A DNA stretch of 64,000 nt from Phycisphaerales bacterium (GCA_022446885.1 JAKVBU010000009.1:1-64000), one strand, 5' to 3'. Shown: positions 35,039-44,610, numbered from the stretch's first letter. Notes: generated from the sequence alone by a model not told the origin. Numbers and translations are program-made.

Positions 35039-35063
35039 TTGCACTTGAGTCGTGTCGATCAAC

Positions 35064-35939
35064 TCAGGGGGCAAAGAGCGAACTGGCGCCTTCTTCACGA
35101 ATCTGGTCAATCAGTAGTCGCAGGGAACGAGCCATACGGTCGAGCTCCTTGGCGGTGGACTCCAGCGCGTTGTAGGCGTCGGGATTGGTTGCCAACTGCC
35201 CCAATGTGCCATCGCCTGACCTGATCGACGAGATCAACCGGGTGGTCTGATCAAGCGTGGTGGTGAGCTCTCTCGCAGCCGCGAGGGCTTCATCACCTAC
35301 CGCGCCGGCTTGAGTCTCAAGGCTGGCAGCCAGTGACCCGAACCGCTCCATGGCCTCGACCGTGCCCTCGAGCGACGCAATCGCCAAGTGCAGCAGATCG
35401 CGGCTGTCTCGCTGCAATTGGGGATCATCCAACCAGCCTTGCATGGTCCCCCCAAGGGTGGTCCAGGTAGTGCCCAATTCTGTCATTGTTGCCAGCACCG
35501 GGCCCAGTCGCTCATCGAGGGCCTGCATGGTTGATGACTTCAGCGGGCCCTGCAGCAGAGCGGATCCGTCTGTCGGGAGCACTCCGGAACCTCCGGGCGT
35601 CGTGTCGAGACTCAGCCCCGCGTTTCCGCCAATGAGTCGAGCGGCGATCGTGGCCTGCACCGTGTTGGAAACGGTGACAGATTCGTCGATGGCGGCTGTG
35701 ATTCGAACCTGCCAGGGACCTTCGTTGATCGTCTGCACATCGGTCACTGCACCCACGGGCACACCGTTAAGGCGAACGGGGCTGCCCACGCCCAGCCCGC
35801 CGGTGTTGGGGGCTTCCAGTTTCAGCGTCCAGCGAGCGGAAAAGTCCAACTCGCCAAAGAGCAGCATCATCGCCCCCAGGGCAATGGCGGCCAGCACGGC
35901 GGTGAGTCCGATGAGGGCGTCGCGTGCGTGCGGGTTCAT
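35064..35939 (-). CDS. mlaD: MlaD-like MCE-domain lipid-transfer protein
   Basis: A 291-residue protein: one N-terminal membrane helix (about 8-28), an MCE domain (about 38-115, with GGLGVGSPVRLNGVPVG) and a long helical C-terminus (about 130-290). MCE proteins form hexameric rings that carry lipid between membranes. It overlaps mlaF by four bases. The mlaE permease is at 18.5-19.3 kb, so the system is split. It converges on kup. Confidence 0.9.
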   Translation of the reverse strand: MNPHARDALIGLTAVLAAIALGAMMLLFGELDFSARWTLKLEAPNTGGLGVGSPVRLNGVPVGAVTDVQTINEGPWQVRITAAIDESVTVSNTVQATIAARLIGGNAGLSLDTTPGGSGVLPTDGSALLQGPLKSSTMQALDERLGPVLATMTELGTTWTTLGGTMQGWLDDPQLQRDSRDLLHLAIASLEGTVEAMERFGSLAASLETQAGAVGDEALAAARELTTTLDQTTRLISSIRSGDGTLGQLATNPDAYNALESTAKELDRMARSLRLLIDQIREEGASSLFAP

Positions 35940-36715
35940 GCCTGCTCCAACTCGTGGGGGTCGCTGGTTCCGGCGAGGAACTGAGAGATGGTGGGGTCGC
36001 TGCTGTTGAGGACGGTATCCCGATCTCCCACGAGATGCACGCGCCCCTCGTGCAGAAACACGAGACGATCAGCCACCTTCTTGGCCAACGCGATGTCGTG
36101 GGTGACCACCACGCCGGTCAACCCAAGCGTCTCCTGCAGGCGGCGGATGATCCGGGCCACGACGTCGCTCCGGACGGGGTCAAGCCCGGCGGTGGGTTCG
36201 TCGTAGAGCAGCAGCGTGGGTTCCAGCACGATGCTCCGGGCCAGAGCGATACGCCGCCTTTGCCCGCCTGAGAGGTCTGCGGGCATGAGATCCGCACCCC
36301 CTTCCATGCCGACAAGTGACAGCACCTGGGCCACGCGATCGCGGCAGGTGGCCTCGTCTGCTCGAAGGTGCTCTCTGATGGGAAAGGCCACGTTGTCAAA
36401 AACGCTCATCGAGTCGAACAGCCCGCCCAGTTGGAACAGGAAGCCAATCTCACGTCGAATCGGGACCAGTGCCCGTTCACTCAGTGTGTCGATGCGGCGG
36501 CCCCGGAATACGACACTGCCCCGGTTGAGATCGAGCAGCCCCACGATGCACTTGAGCAACACGCTCTTGCCCGCACCACTGGGGCCCAGCACCACAAGCG
36601 TCTCGCCCGCGTGCAGATCCAAATCGACATCACGCAGCACCTGCAGGTCGCCAAAGAGCTTGCACAGCCCACGCAGTTGCAGAAGGGGTTCGGTGTCGTT
36701 CATGACCGGGCGCAT
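35936..36715 (-). CDS. mlaF: MlaF-type ABC transporter ATPase
   Basis: A 259-residue ATPase with Walker A LGPSGAGKSVLLK, signature ADLSGGQRRRIALAR, Walker B LLLYDEPTAGLDP and a switch His. GLLDLNRGSVVFRGRRID and FQLGGLFDSMSVFDNV are typical of MlaF/Ttg2A. It should power lipid transport with MlaE (elsewhere) and MlaD (next gene). The ATG at 36703 is a reasonable alternative start. Divergent from the Nudix gene by 27 bases. Confidence 0.93.
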   Translation of the reverse strand: MRPVMNDTEPLLQLRGLCKLFGDLQVLRDVDLDLHAGETLVVLGPSGAGKSVLLKCIVGLLDLNRGSVVFRGRRIDTLSERALVPIRREIGFLFQLGGLFDSMSVFDNVAFPIREHLRADEATCRDRVAQVLSLVGMEGGADLMPADLSGGQRRRIALARSIVLEPTLLLYDEPTAGLDPVRSDVVARIIRRLQETLGLTGVVVTHDIALAKKVADRLVFLHEGRVHLVGDRDTVLNSSDPTISQFLAGTSDPHELEQA

Positions 36716-36742
36716 TGCAGGACCGTATCATCACGGCTCGAG

Positions 36743-37270
36743 ATGAACCGTCCCATTGAATCTGAACACGTGCTCTCCGGAGGCATCTTCGACGTTGAGC
36801 GATGTCGCTGGACGACCTCCTCAGGCGATCGGGTCGATCGAATGGTGATTCGCCACCCCGGCGCCGTGACCATCGTGCCAGTTTGCGGCGATGGCTCCAT
36901 TGTGCTGGTGGGCAACGCTCGAATTGCGGTGGGGGACCGACTGTGGGAACTGCCTGCTGGCAAACTCGAGCCCGGCGAGCCGCCGCGAGAGACGGCGTTG
37001 CGTGAGTTGTCGGAGGAGACGGGCTATCGGGCCAGTTCGATCACCGACCTGGGTTGGTTCTTCACCTCACCGGGCTTCTGCGATGAACGCATGCATTGCT
37101 TTCTGGCCGAGGGCCTCACGAGCGGCGTCGCCCATCCCGAGCCGGGGGAGGATCTTGAGGTGGGCTGCTTCGATCAGGAGACAATCTGGCGGATGATCGA
37201 TGAGGGCGAAATCGTGGATGGAAAGTCTTTGGCAGCGCTCCTGCTGTGGCAGCGTCGAGGCGTGGCCTGA
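36743..37270 (+). CDS. Nudix hydrolase (ADP-ribose pyrophosphatase-like)
   Basis: A 175-residue protein. The Nudix box is complete (GKLEPGEPPRETALRELSEE followed by TGY). The flanks (VVIRHPGAV-type strand, FFTSPGFCDERMHCFLAEGL) fit ADP-ribose/NDP-sugar pyrophosphatases of the NudF group. It hydrolyses nucleoside-diphosphate linkages with Mg. Its stop overlaps the rhomboid ATG (TGATG), so they are coupled. Confidence 0.88.
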   Translation: MNRPIESEHVLSGGIFDVERCRWTTSSGDRVDRMVIRHPGAVTIVPVCGDGSIVLVGNARIAVGDRLWELPAGKLEPGEPPRETALRELSEETGYRASSITDLGWFFTSPGFCDERMHCFLAEGLTSGVAHPEPGEDLEVGCFDQETIWRMIDEGEIVDGKSLAALLLWQRRGVA

Positions 37271-38475
37271 TGGGCGTGTGGGATAGAGACTACGCCCGAG
37301 CCGATGCTCGCCGTGGCTTTGGAGGACCTTCAAGGGGAGGGATGCCGCCAGGTGGCTTCATGCGCAAGCCCTGGATTCGCACTGTCAACGCGTGGCTCAT
37401 CATTCTGTGTGTCGCCGTCTTCATCGTGGATGGCTTCATGGCCGGACCAAATGGGCGAGGCACAGCGACGCTCGAAACAGGTACCTACTGGGTGCCTGTG
37501 CACACTGGTGATCTGGATGGGCCCTGGAAGCAACTCACCGGTACGCCTTTTTTTGGCACCTCCATTCGCCCCGACTCGACGAGAGTTGACCCAACCCAAG
37601 TGCATCGAAGCGTGGAACTACTCGGTGCGGATGGAAAGCGCACAAGTCGATCGATCAGAGGGCTTCCGATTTACGATCGGGCGTCAGGCACACTGATCGG
37701 GATCGCAGAGGGCACGTCGGTGACGGCATTGCACAAGGCGATGCACTTTTCCACCAAACGAGTGATCGGCGGGGCAGAGTTGTGGCGGCTGATCACGTTC
37801 CAGTTCGTGCACGCCGATGAATACCACCTCCTGTTCAACATGCTGGCGCTCTACTTCTTCGGTGTACTCATCGAGAATGTGCTGGGGGCCAAGCGATATC
37901 TCGCCTTCTATCTGATCTGCGGTGTCTCCGGCGGCCTGCTCTACCTGCTGCTCAATTTGGGGGGCTACCTCTGGGTGGAGCAAGCCGGGCTACAAGAGAT
38001 TCCCGGGCTGCTCTTCAATGCAACTGGCAGTTCGCTCATCGGCGCATCGGCAGGCGTGTTTGGCGTTCTCATCGGCGGTGCCTATCTGGCGCCACAGGCC
38101 AAGGTGCTGCTCTTCTTTGTGATTCCCATGCGGCTGGCGACGCTGGCGTGGGTCTTGATCGCCATCTCGATTGGAACACTCATCATCGGTTGGGAAAATG
38201 CCGGGGGCGAAGCTGCCCACCTTGGCGGCGCGATCGCCGGCTGGGCCCTCATTCGGCATCCCCAGCGACTGCACCGCTTCTTTGACTGGCTGGGGCGATT
38301 TGACCCAACGTCGAGGCAGTTTCGCAGTGGTGGTGGAACGGCGAAGCGTCGGGTCCAGCCCAACACCGAAGAGATCGATCGCATTCTGGCCAAGATCTCA
38401 AGAGAGGGGCTCCAGAGCTTGACCAAAGCCGAAAAGCGGGCGCTGCAGAAGGCCTCCGAGGGTGACGGTTCGTGA
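37270..38475 (+). CDS. Rhomboid-family intramembrane serine protease
   Basis: A 401-residue protein from the ATG overlapping the Nudix stop. One helix near 40-58 precedes an unusual soluble insert of about 100 residues (about 60-165), then the six-helix rhomboid core with HADEYHLLFNMLALYFFG, Ser nucleophile in GASAGVFGVLIGGAYLAP and His in GGEAAHLGGAIAGWAL. The C-terminal 85 residues are basic and soluble. Both catalytic residues are in place. It overlaps the tgt GTG start by four bases (GTGA). Confidence 0.92.
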   Translation: MGVWDRDYARADARRGFGGPSRGGMPPGGFMRKPWIRTVNAWLIILCVAVFIVDGFMAGPNGRGTATLETGTYWVPVHTGDLDGPWKQLTGTPFFGTSIRPDSTRVDPTQVHRSVELLGADGKRTSRSIRGLPIYDRASGTLIGIAEGTSVTALHKAMHFSTKRVIGGAELWRLITFQFVHADEYHLLFNMLALYFFGVLIENVLGAKRYLAFYLICGVSGGLLYLLLNLGGYLWVEQAGLQEIPGLLFNATGSSLIGASAGVFGVLIGGAYLAPQAKVLLFFVIPMRLATLAWVLIAISIGTLIIGWENAGGEAAHLGGAIAGWALIRHPQRLHRFFDWLGRFDPTSRQFRSGGGTAKRRVQPNTEEIDRILAKISREGLQSLTKAEKRALQKASEGDGS

Positions 38476-39674
38476 GCGAGGCGATTGGGTTCACGGTGCA
38501 CGCCTCATGCGCTTCCACCCGAGGGCGACTGGGCACGGTGCAGACGCCGCATGGTTCGTTCTCCACACCGGCCTTCATGCCTGTTGGAACGCGGGCAACG
38601 ATCAAGGGGCTGCTGCCGACTCAGGTCAGAGAGACCGGCAGTGAGATCATTCTGAACAACGCGTATCACCTCATGCTGCGACCGGGCGACGAGGCCGTTC
38701 GTAATCGCGGCGGGGTGCATGCCTTCATGCGTTGGGAGGGCCCCATTCTGACTGACTCAGGCGGTTATCAGGCATGGTCGATGGCTGACATCAATGACCT
38801 GACCGAGGAGGGCGTCACCTTCAAGTCGATCATCGACGGCAGTCGCATCGCCTTGTCGCCTGAGCGGGCCATTGAGGTGCAGAACAATCTCGGTCCCGAC
38901 ATCATCATGGCGCTCGACGATTGCCCACCATCAACGGCTGGCCCCAGTGACCATGTAGAAGCCCGTCGCCCGAAACTTGCCCGTGCCTTGAGAAAGCAGG
39001 ACCACGTCGGTCGGCTCGAGGCGGCTGTGGATCGAACGGCCCGTTGGCTGGAGCGGTGTGTACTGGCGCATCGGCGGCCTCATGATCAAGGGCTCTTTGG
39101 CATCGTGCAGGGGGGAGGCAATTCAGATCTGCGAAAGCGCTCGGCTGAACAGGTCACCCAGCATGATCTGCCCGGATACGCCATCGGGGGGGTGGCCGGG
39201 GGGGAGGACCACAGCCAGATCGCTGAGACGGTGGAGTTGACTACCGAGTTTCTGCCTGAGGATCGCCCCCGCTATCTCATGGGCGTGGGATATGAGCGAG
39301 ATCTGGTGGCGGCGGTGCGTTCAGGGGTGGACATGTTCGACTGCGTCTTGCCCACCAGGAATGGTCGAAATGCCGGGGCCTTTACCCGTCATGGCCGACT
39401 GCAACTGCGAAACGCCCGATTCAAGGACGACGATGGCCCCATCGAGGCCGGTTGCGACTGCGTGGCGTGTGAGGGCGGGTTTTCCCGGGCCTATCTGCGG
39501 CACCTGTTTCAGGCCGGTGAGATGCTGGGCCCCCAGTTGGTGAGTCTCCACAACCTGAGGCACTTCCAGCGCCTCATGTTGGACATTCGGGCGGCAATTC
39601 GGGATGATGCGTGGTCTGTCTTCGCCCGGGCCTGGCCCGTGGCGGAATTGACCACCACCCCGAGCGGGGCCTGA
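38472..39674 (+). CDS. tgt: Queuine tRNA-ribosyltransferase (bacterial TGT)
   Basis: A 400-residue enzyme that swaps guanine 34 for preQ1 in tRNAs of the GUN group. LTDSGGYQAWSM holds the active Asp and stacking Tyr, GIVQGGGNSDLRKRSAE and VAGGEDHSQI the base pocket, DMFDCVLPTRNGRNAG the nucleophilic Asp, and CDCVAC...HNLRH the zinc site. The rest of the queuosine route is not in the window. It starts a tgt-yajC-secDF cluster, a common bacterial arrangement. Confidence 0.96.
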   Translation: MSEAIGFTVHASCASTRGRLGTVQTPHGSFSTPAFMPVGTRATIKGLLPTQVRETGSEIILNNAYHLMLRPGDEAVRNRGGVHAFMRWEGPILTDSGGYQAWSMADINDLTEEGVTFKSIIDGSRIALSPERAIEVQNNLGPDIIMALDDCPPSTAGPSDHVEARRPKLARALRKQDHVGRLEAAVDRTARWLERCVLAHRRPHDQGLFGIVQGGGNSDLRKRSAEQVTQHDLPGYAIGGVAGGEDHSQIAETVELTTEFLPEDRPRYLMGVGYERDLVAAVRSGVDMFDCVLPTRNGRNAGAFTRHGRLQLRNARFKDDDGPIEAGCDCVACEGGFSRAYLRHLFQAGEMLGPQLVSLHNLRHFQRLMLDIRAAIRDDAWSVFARAWPVAELTTTPSGA

Positions 39675-39745
39675 GCCCATAGGGCCCGCCCGACCACGAA
39701 TCGAGCCTTCTTTGGGCTCAATCCACCTTTGCGAGACCCATCTCC

Positions 39746-40246
39746 ATGATCGAGCCCCAGCTCGTGCAACTCGCCCTGACGCAGGGCTCCGCATCTTCGC
39801 CCACCGCTCTTTCACCGAGCGAGGGGGAGGCCAGTTCTGGAGCGACCACGACTGATCCTTCCGGTGGTGGGTCAGCCGGGCAGCCCGGGGCGCCGGGGGC
39901 CTTTGGCGGCGATTTCATGATGATCCTGATGCTGGTCATCGTGGCGATGATCCTGTTCTCGTTCATGTCTCAACGAAAGCAGAAGAAGCGGCAGCAGGCG
40001 ATGCTCGCAGCCGTCGGAAAGCGGGCCATGGTGCAGACCATCGGCGGGATCGTCGGTACGGTCGCTGATGTGCAGGGAGATCGAGTGGTGTTGGTGGTTC
40101 ATGAAGGCACAAACAGCCGATTGACAATTGCCCGCTCAGCCATTCAGCAGGTGCTGGAGCCGCAGGACCAGGCTCAAGACGCCCACGAAGATGAGCCATC
40201 GCAGGATGATCTTCCCGAGCGGGAAGATTCCACAGAGGGCAACTGA
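39746..40246 (+). CDS. yajC: Preprotein translocase accessory subunit YajC
   Basis: A 166-residue protein with one membrane helix (about 56-75, MMILMLVIVAMILFSFM) and the YajC cytoplasmic block SQRKQKKRQQAMLAAV followed by QTIGGIVGTVADVQGDRV. Both the Gly/Ser/Thr-rich N-terminal 50 residues and the acidic C-terminal tail are longer than usual. It binds SecDF, encoded 26 bases downstream. Confidence 0.93.
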   Translation: MIEPQLVQLALTQGSASSPTALSPSEGEASSGATTTDPSGGGSAGQPGAPGAFGGDFMMILMLVIVAMILFSFMSQRKQKKRQQAMLAAVGKRAMVQTIGGIVGTVADVQGDRVVLVVHEGTNSRLTIARSAIQQVLEPQDQAQDAHEDEPSQDDLPEREDSTEGN

Positions 40247-40272
40247 CGACCACCGCGTCGCAAGGACACGAT

Positions 40273-43200
40273 ATGCACAACGCATTCTGGAGACTGGTCA
40301 TCATCATCGCCGTCGTCGGCGGCTGCCTCTGGGCGATGATCCCCCCGTCTGAGACGATTCGCCTCGGCCGTGACCTCAGTGGTGGCGTGAGCCTGGTGTA
40401 TTCGGTGCGGATGCCCGAAGACGCCAACCGTCGCGACGTACTTGAACAGACGATCGCCGTGCTCAATGACCGGGTGAACCCGCAAGGTGTGCTCGACATC
40501 GCAATGACGCCGCTGGGCACCGATCGCATCGAGATCGTGATGCCCTTGCCCAATGAAGAGGTCAAGGCGTTGCAGACCGCGTTCCGGACAGACCTGGACG
40601 CACTGGTCAAAGAGGCTGAGGTTCGACCCGCCGACCTTGATCGGGCGCTGGCCGATGGCACAGCAGTGACTCGTTTTGGCGGCGGCGGCGAACGTGCCGC
40701 TCTGGTCGGGCAACTCCAGCAGGCATGGACGCAGGTGCAGGAGGCCCGCTCCAGTGTCGAAGCCGCGGGCGCTGAAGGGGGCGATGCCCTCTCGCGGGCT
40801 CGACAGAAACTGGCCGATGCCCGCATCTCGGAGGAGGATCTCCGCAATGAGGTGCTGGCGCTGAGTCTGGATCGCAGCCGAGTGCTGCGTGTGCTTGATC
40901 TGTCGGATGAGCCCGAGCAAAAGAAGGGGCCGGACGGAACATTTGAGGTCGACGCCGACGGCAAGCCGGTGATGATTCCCTCACCACGCAAGCGAGCGTT
41001 GGAGCAACTCGAATTGGAGTTTCCCGCTGCAGCCGAGCAGTTGCAGAAGACTGAAGCCGCATGGGCCGCCTATCAAGCCCGCCGCACCGGCCTTGATGAT
41101 CCGGAAGACCTCAAGCGGCTGCTCAAGGGCGCCGGCGTGCTCGAGTATCACATCGCGGTCCAGAGCGATTCGGCTACCGGCGTCGATGTGGATGACATGC
41201 GAAGGCAGCTGGCCGAGCGCGGGCCGGCCAACACCGACTCGCCCATCGCGGCTTGGTACAAGGTGTTCGATCTCAATCAATGGGCGGACACACCCGCGCA
41301 GATTGCTGCCGCAGAAGCGGACCCCGCTTCGTTCTTCGGCTCGCTGCGCCAACCTCTGATTGCGGCGGAGCGGGATGGCTCGATCTACCTCCTGCTGTAC
41401 ACCGATCAGCAGCGGAGCATGACGCACAACCGGGGTACCCCCTGGTCGCTGGAATCAACCGGTCGTACGACCGACGAGTTGGGGCGGCCGGCGGTGAGTT
41501 TCCGGTTGGATACCAATGGCGGCAAGTTGATGGGGCGTTTGACCAATGCCAACGTCAACCGTCCGATGGCCATTGTGCTCGACGGGCAGGTGTACTCCTC
41601 ACCGAACATTCAGAGCACGATCAGTACCAGCGGCATCATTTCGGGCCAGTACACCAACGAAGATCTGGTCTATCTCATGCGGGTGCTGGCCGCGGGCTCT
41701 CTCGAAGCTCGCCTGTCTCCTGAACCAATCGCGATGAGCACGCTGGGCCCCTCGATCGGTGCCGACAACCTCACTCGCGGCCTCGATGCGTTCCTCTGGG
41801 CCGTCATCGTGGTGGGCGTCTTCATGGTGGTCTGGTACTTCTTTGCCGGGCTCGTTGCTGATATGGCCCTGCTCTTCAACGGGCTGATCATCTTCGGTGT
41901 GATGGCCATGATGCAGGGCACGTTCACCCTGCCGGGTCTGGCCGGTGTCGTGCTGACCATGGGTATGGCGGTAGATGCAAATGTGCTGATCTACGAGCGC
42001 ATTCGGGAAGAGATTGAGAGTGGGGCCCGTGATCTGCGTGAAGCGGTGAGGAATGGCTACGGCAGGGTGTTTGCCACCATCGTCGATGCCAACGTCACGA
42101 ACTTGATCGTGTGCATGGTGCTGTTGCTCATGGAGCCCACTACCGAGGTCAAGGGGTTCGCCCTGACGCTCACCATCGGCATCGTGGCCACCTTGTTCAC
42201 GGCGCTGTACTGCACGCGATACGTGTTCGACTTCTATGTGTACATTCTCAAGGGTCGCCGCCTGAGCATGGCGCCACTGGCCATTCCAGCCATCGGGCGA
42301 GCACTGCGGCCCACGATCGACTGGGTCGGGCTGCGGCCGATCTTCTGGTCGATGAGCGCCATCGCGATCATCGCCTCAATCGTGCTGTTCCAGTCGCGTG
42401 GTGCCGACATGTTCGACACCGAGTTCCGCGGCGGTGTGTCAGTGACCATGCAGACGGCTCGGAACGACGAGGGCACGGCGCTGCTTTTGCCCCAATCGGG
42501 TACCGGATCAGTTGAAGACCGCGTCGCTTCGATCGGCGCAAATGCCGGCGATGGCGAGGATCTCGATGCTCGCGTTCGTCGCGAGTTCGCCAATGCCCGC
42601 GTCTTGACCGTGGGTGATCAGATCGTGGATGCATCGGGCCGAACCAGCGCCGATGCCTTTCAGGTGAAGGTGGCTGCACCTGCCGGGCTCGATCGGAACG
42701 TCGCGATTCAGGACATCGTGCAGGCGGCCCTTCTGGAGGAGTTCGGTGATCAACTTGATGTGTCGCCTGCTCGTCACTTCGAGGGCGCAGGGGGCAGTGA
42801 TTGGGCCACCTTCACTCAGCCCATCGATGTTCAAACCTTGGGCGAGGCATTGCCCTCCACCAACGCGGCGGGCAGCCTCAAGGATTTCCAAGGCGGCGTT
42901 CTCTTGCGAGTGGTCGGCATTGACCCACCGATTGAGCTCGACGAGGTGCATTCCCGCATCGACCGCATTCGTCAGGATCCCGACTACGCCGACACGGTGG
43001 GTCGAGATGTGCAGGTGTTCGGTCTGGAGCAGGCGGCAGGCGGCAAATGGTCTGATGTGGCCGTGGCGGTGTTGTCGCCAGACATGAATTACCTGGGCAA
43101 TGAAGCCTCGATGGTGGACGAGCGTGTCGCTGCACGTGAGTGGGGGCTGCTCAACGCGGCGCTCACTCGCCAGAGCAGTTTCGAGCAGGTGTCCAGTTTC

Positions 43201-43806
43201 GCACCCTCAGTCGCGGCGACGCGAACGGCCAATGCGATTGGCGCAGTCGTACTGTCGCTTGCTGGCATTCTGTTCTACATCTGGCTGCGATTCGGTTCGT
43301 TCCGATACTCGCTGGCCGCCATCGCCGCGCTTTGTCACGACGTGATCATCGTGCTGGGGGCGCTCGCGTTGACCGGCGTCATCGCTGGCCGCGAGACCAT
43401 TTGGGAAGGCATGCTCATTGAGGCGTTCCAGATTGACACGGGCATCGTGGCGGCGCTCTTGACGGTGATCGGCTACTCGCTGAATGACACGATCGTCATC
43501 CTCGACCGTATTCGTGAGAATCGTGGGCGACGGCCGATTCCATCTCGTGAGATTGTCAATCGTTCGATCAACCAGACGTTCAGTCGAACGCTGCTCACCT
43601 CCGTGACCACGCTGATTGCGGTGTTGATCATCTACATCTTTGGTGGCACGGGTATTCGTGGGTTCGCATTCGCACTGGTGATCGGTGTGGCTGTGGGTAC
43701 CTACTCATCGATCGCTATTGCCTCGCCTCTGGTGTTCCGTCGAGAACCCAAGCCTGAGGATCCTGTGCCCTCCGACGAGCCATCAGTTCTGCCAGCAGCC
43801 TCTTGA
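40273..43806 (+). CDS. secDF: Fused SecD-SecF preprotein translocase subunit
   Basis: A 1177-residue proton-driven translocation motor. AAGGA lies about six bases before the ATG. The SecD half (about 1-640) has DLSGGVSLVY, a large periplasmic domain and six helices with MGMAVDANVLIYERIREE. The SecF half (about 650-1165) has DTEFRGGVSVTMQ and YSLNDTIVILDRIRENRG. An insert of about 170 residues (110-280) in the first periplasmic domain is Ala/Glu/Arg-rich and predicted helical; it is not part of standard SecD. The C-terminus is short and acidic. Confidence 0.95.
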   Translation: MHNAFWRLVIIIAVVGGCLWAMIPPSETIRLGRDLSGGVSLVYSVRMPEDANRRDVLEQTIAVLNDRVNPQGVLDIAMTPLGTDRIEIVMPLPNEEVKALQTAFRTDLDALVKEAEVRPADLDRALADGTAVTRFGGGGERAALVGQLQQAWTQVQEARSSVEAAGAEGGDALSRARQKLADARISEEDLRNEVLALSLDRSRVLRVLDLSDEPEQKKGPDGTFEVDADGKPVMIPSPRKRALEQLELEFPAAAEQLQKTEAAWAAYQARRTGLDDPEDLKRLLKGAGVLEYHIAVQSDSATGVDVDDMRRQLAERGPANTDSPIAAWYKVFDLNQWADTPAQIAAAEADPASFFGSLRQPLIAAERDGSIYLLLYTDQQRSMTHNRGTPWSLESTGRTTDELGRPAVSFRLDTNGGKLMGRLTNANVNRPMAIVLDGQVYSSPNIQSTISTSGIISGQYTNEDLVYLMRVLAAGSLEARLSPEPIAMSTLGPSIGADNLTRGLDAFLWAVIVVGVFMVVWYFFAGLVADMALLFNGLIIFGVMAMMQGTFTLPGLAGVVLTMGMAVDANVLIYERIREEIESGARDLREAVRNGYGRVFATIVDANVTNLIVCMVLLLMEPTTEVKGFALTLTIGIVATLFTALYCTRYVFDFYVYILKGRRLSMAPLAIPAIGRALRPTIDWVGLRPIFWSMSAIAIIASIVLFQSRGADMFDTEFRGGVSVTMQTARNDEGTALLLPQSGTGSVEDRVASIGANAGDGEDLDARVRREFANARVLTVGDQIVDASGRTSADAFQVKVAAPAGLDRNVAIQDIVQAALLEEFGDQLDVSPARHFEGAGGSDWATFTQPIDVQTLGEALPSTNAAGSLKDFQGGVLLRVVGIDPPIELDEVHSRIDRIRQDPDYADTVGRDVQVFGLEQAAGGKWSDVAVAVLSPDMNYLGNEASMVDERVAAREWGLLNAALTRQSSFEQVSSFAPSVAATRTANAIGAVVLSLAGILFYIWLRFGSFRYSLAAIAALCHDVIIVLGALALTGVIAGRETIWEGMLIEAFQIDTGIVAALLTVIGYSLNDTIVILDRIRENRGRRPIPSREIVNRSINQTFSRTLLTSVTTLIAVLIIYIFGGTGIRGFAFALVIGVAVGTYSSIAIASPLVFRREPKPEDPVPSDEPSVLPAAS

Positions 43807-43843
43807 GGGGGATTGAAGGGGGGCTGAGGGGGGCTGAGGGGGG
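43807..43843 (+). other. G-quadruplex-type motif after the secDF stop
   Basis: Four G runs (5, 6, 6 and 6 bases at 43807, 43818, 43828 and 43838) with loops of 6, 4 and 4 bases; the last three form a perfect 10-bp tandem repeat GGGGGGCTGA. The first G follows the TGA stop directly. On the coding strand it would be in the secDF mRNA trailer, 75 bases before the LysM gene. Confidence 0.6.
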
Positions 43844-43917
43844 CACTGGACAGACATGGCGTGATGGGCCGAAGATGATGGAGGGCCCGCTGGCCAGCGG
43901 GTCGGGAGAATGGTGTC

Positions 43918-44610
43918 ATGACTGCGGCCATGCGGCTGGGCATTCTTGCGGTGACGGTCGGCATATTGCTGATCGTGGTGATCGTGGGATCGTCGATGGC
44001 GCCTGCACCGAGCACGCCTGCCAAGGAGGATGCTGCTGCCGCTGTGGAAGTGCATGCTGCAGGCCAGTCATCTCCGGCATCGCGGTCCTCGAAGGTGTCT
44101 GGCAGTGGTGTCCCCGACGTTGTCATGGGCGCGCCTTTGCCTGCTTCCATGGCGCCGCCTCGGCCCACGCCCTTGCCAGTTACTCGACGAGGTTTGGTGG
44201 CGCGGGCGCCTGGCCCAGTTGACAACTCCAAGTTGCTTGATCGATGGACTGTTGGTCCGCAGGACACGCTGACGGAGATTGCAGCCAAGGCGTTGGGGGC
44301 TTCTTCACGATGGCGGGAAATCGTCGCCATCAATCCGGGGCTGGATCCGAACCGACTCAGGCCCGGGCAGGTCATCAAACTGCCAACGGGTGCATCGGCT
44401 ACGGCTTCTGCCGCATCGAGTTCAACTGCAAACAGCAGTGCGTCCAAGACCTATGTTGTGCGATCGGGTGACACGCTCAGTTCAATTGCCCAACGACTGA
44501 TGGGCAGCCCCAATGACTGGCGGGCGCTCTTTGACGCCAACAAGCGTGTCATGCGTGGCGACCCCGATCGGCTGGCGGTCGGCATGACCCTGGTCATCCC
44601 TGGCCGCTGA
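43918..44610 (+). CDS. Membrane-anchored protein with two LysM domains
   Basis: A 230-residue protein: one N-terminal membrane helix (about 6-26), a disordered Ala/Pro/Ser linker (about 28-95) and two LysM repeats, WTVGPQDTLTEIAAKALG with LRPGQVIKLP (about 109-155) and YVVRSGDTLSSIAQRLMG with LAVGMTLVIP (about 179-229). LysM binds N-acetylglucosamine polymers, so it probably holds to peptidoglycan. No enzyme domain. GGGAG lies nine bases before the ATG. Its 3' end overlaps the convergent reductase gene by 17 bases. Confidence 0.9.
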   Translation: MTAAMRLGILAVTVGILLIVVIVGSSMAPAPSTPAKEDAAAAVEVHAAGQSSPASRSSKVSGSGVPDVVMGAPLPASMAPPRPTPLPVTRRGLVARAPGPVDNSKLLDRWTVGPQDTLTEIAAKALGASSRWREIVAINPGLDPNRLRPGQVIKLPTGASATASAASSSTANSSASKTYVVRSGDTLSSIAQRLMGSPNDWRALFDANKRVMRGDPDRLAVGMTLVIPGR

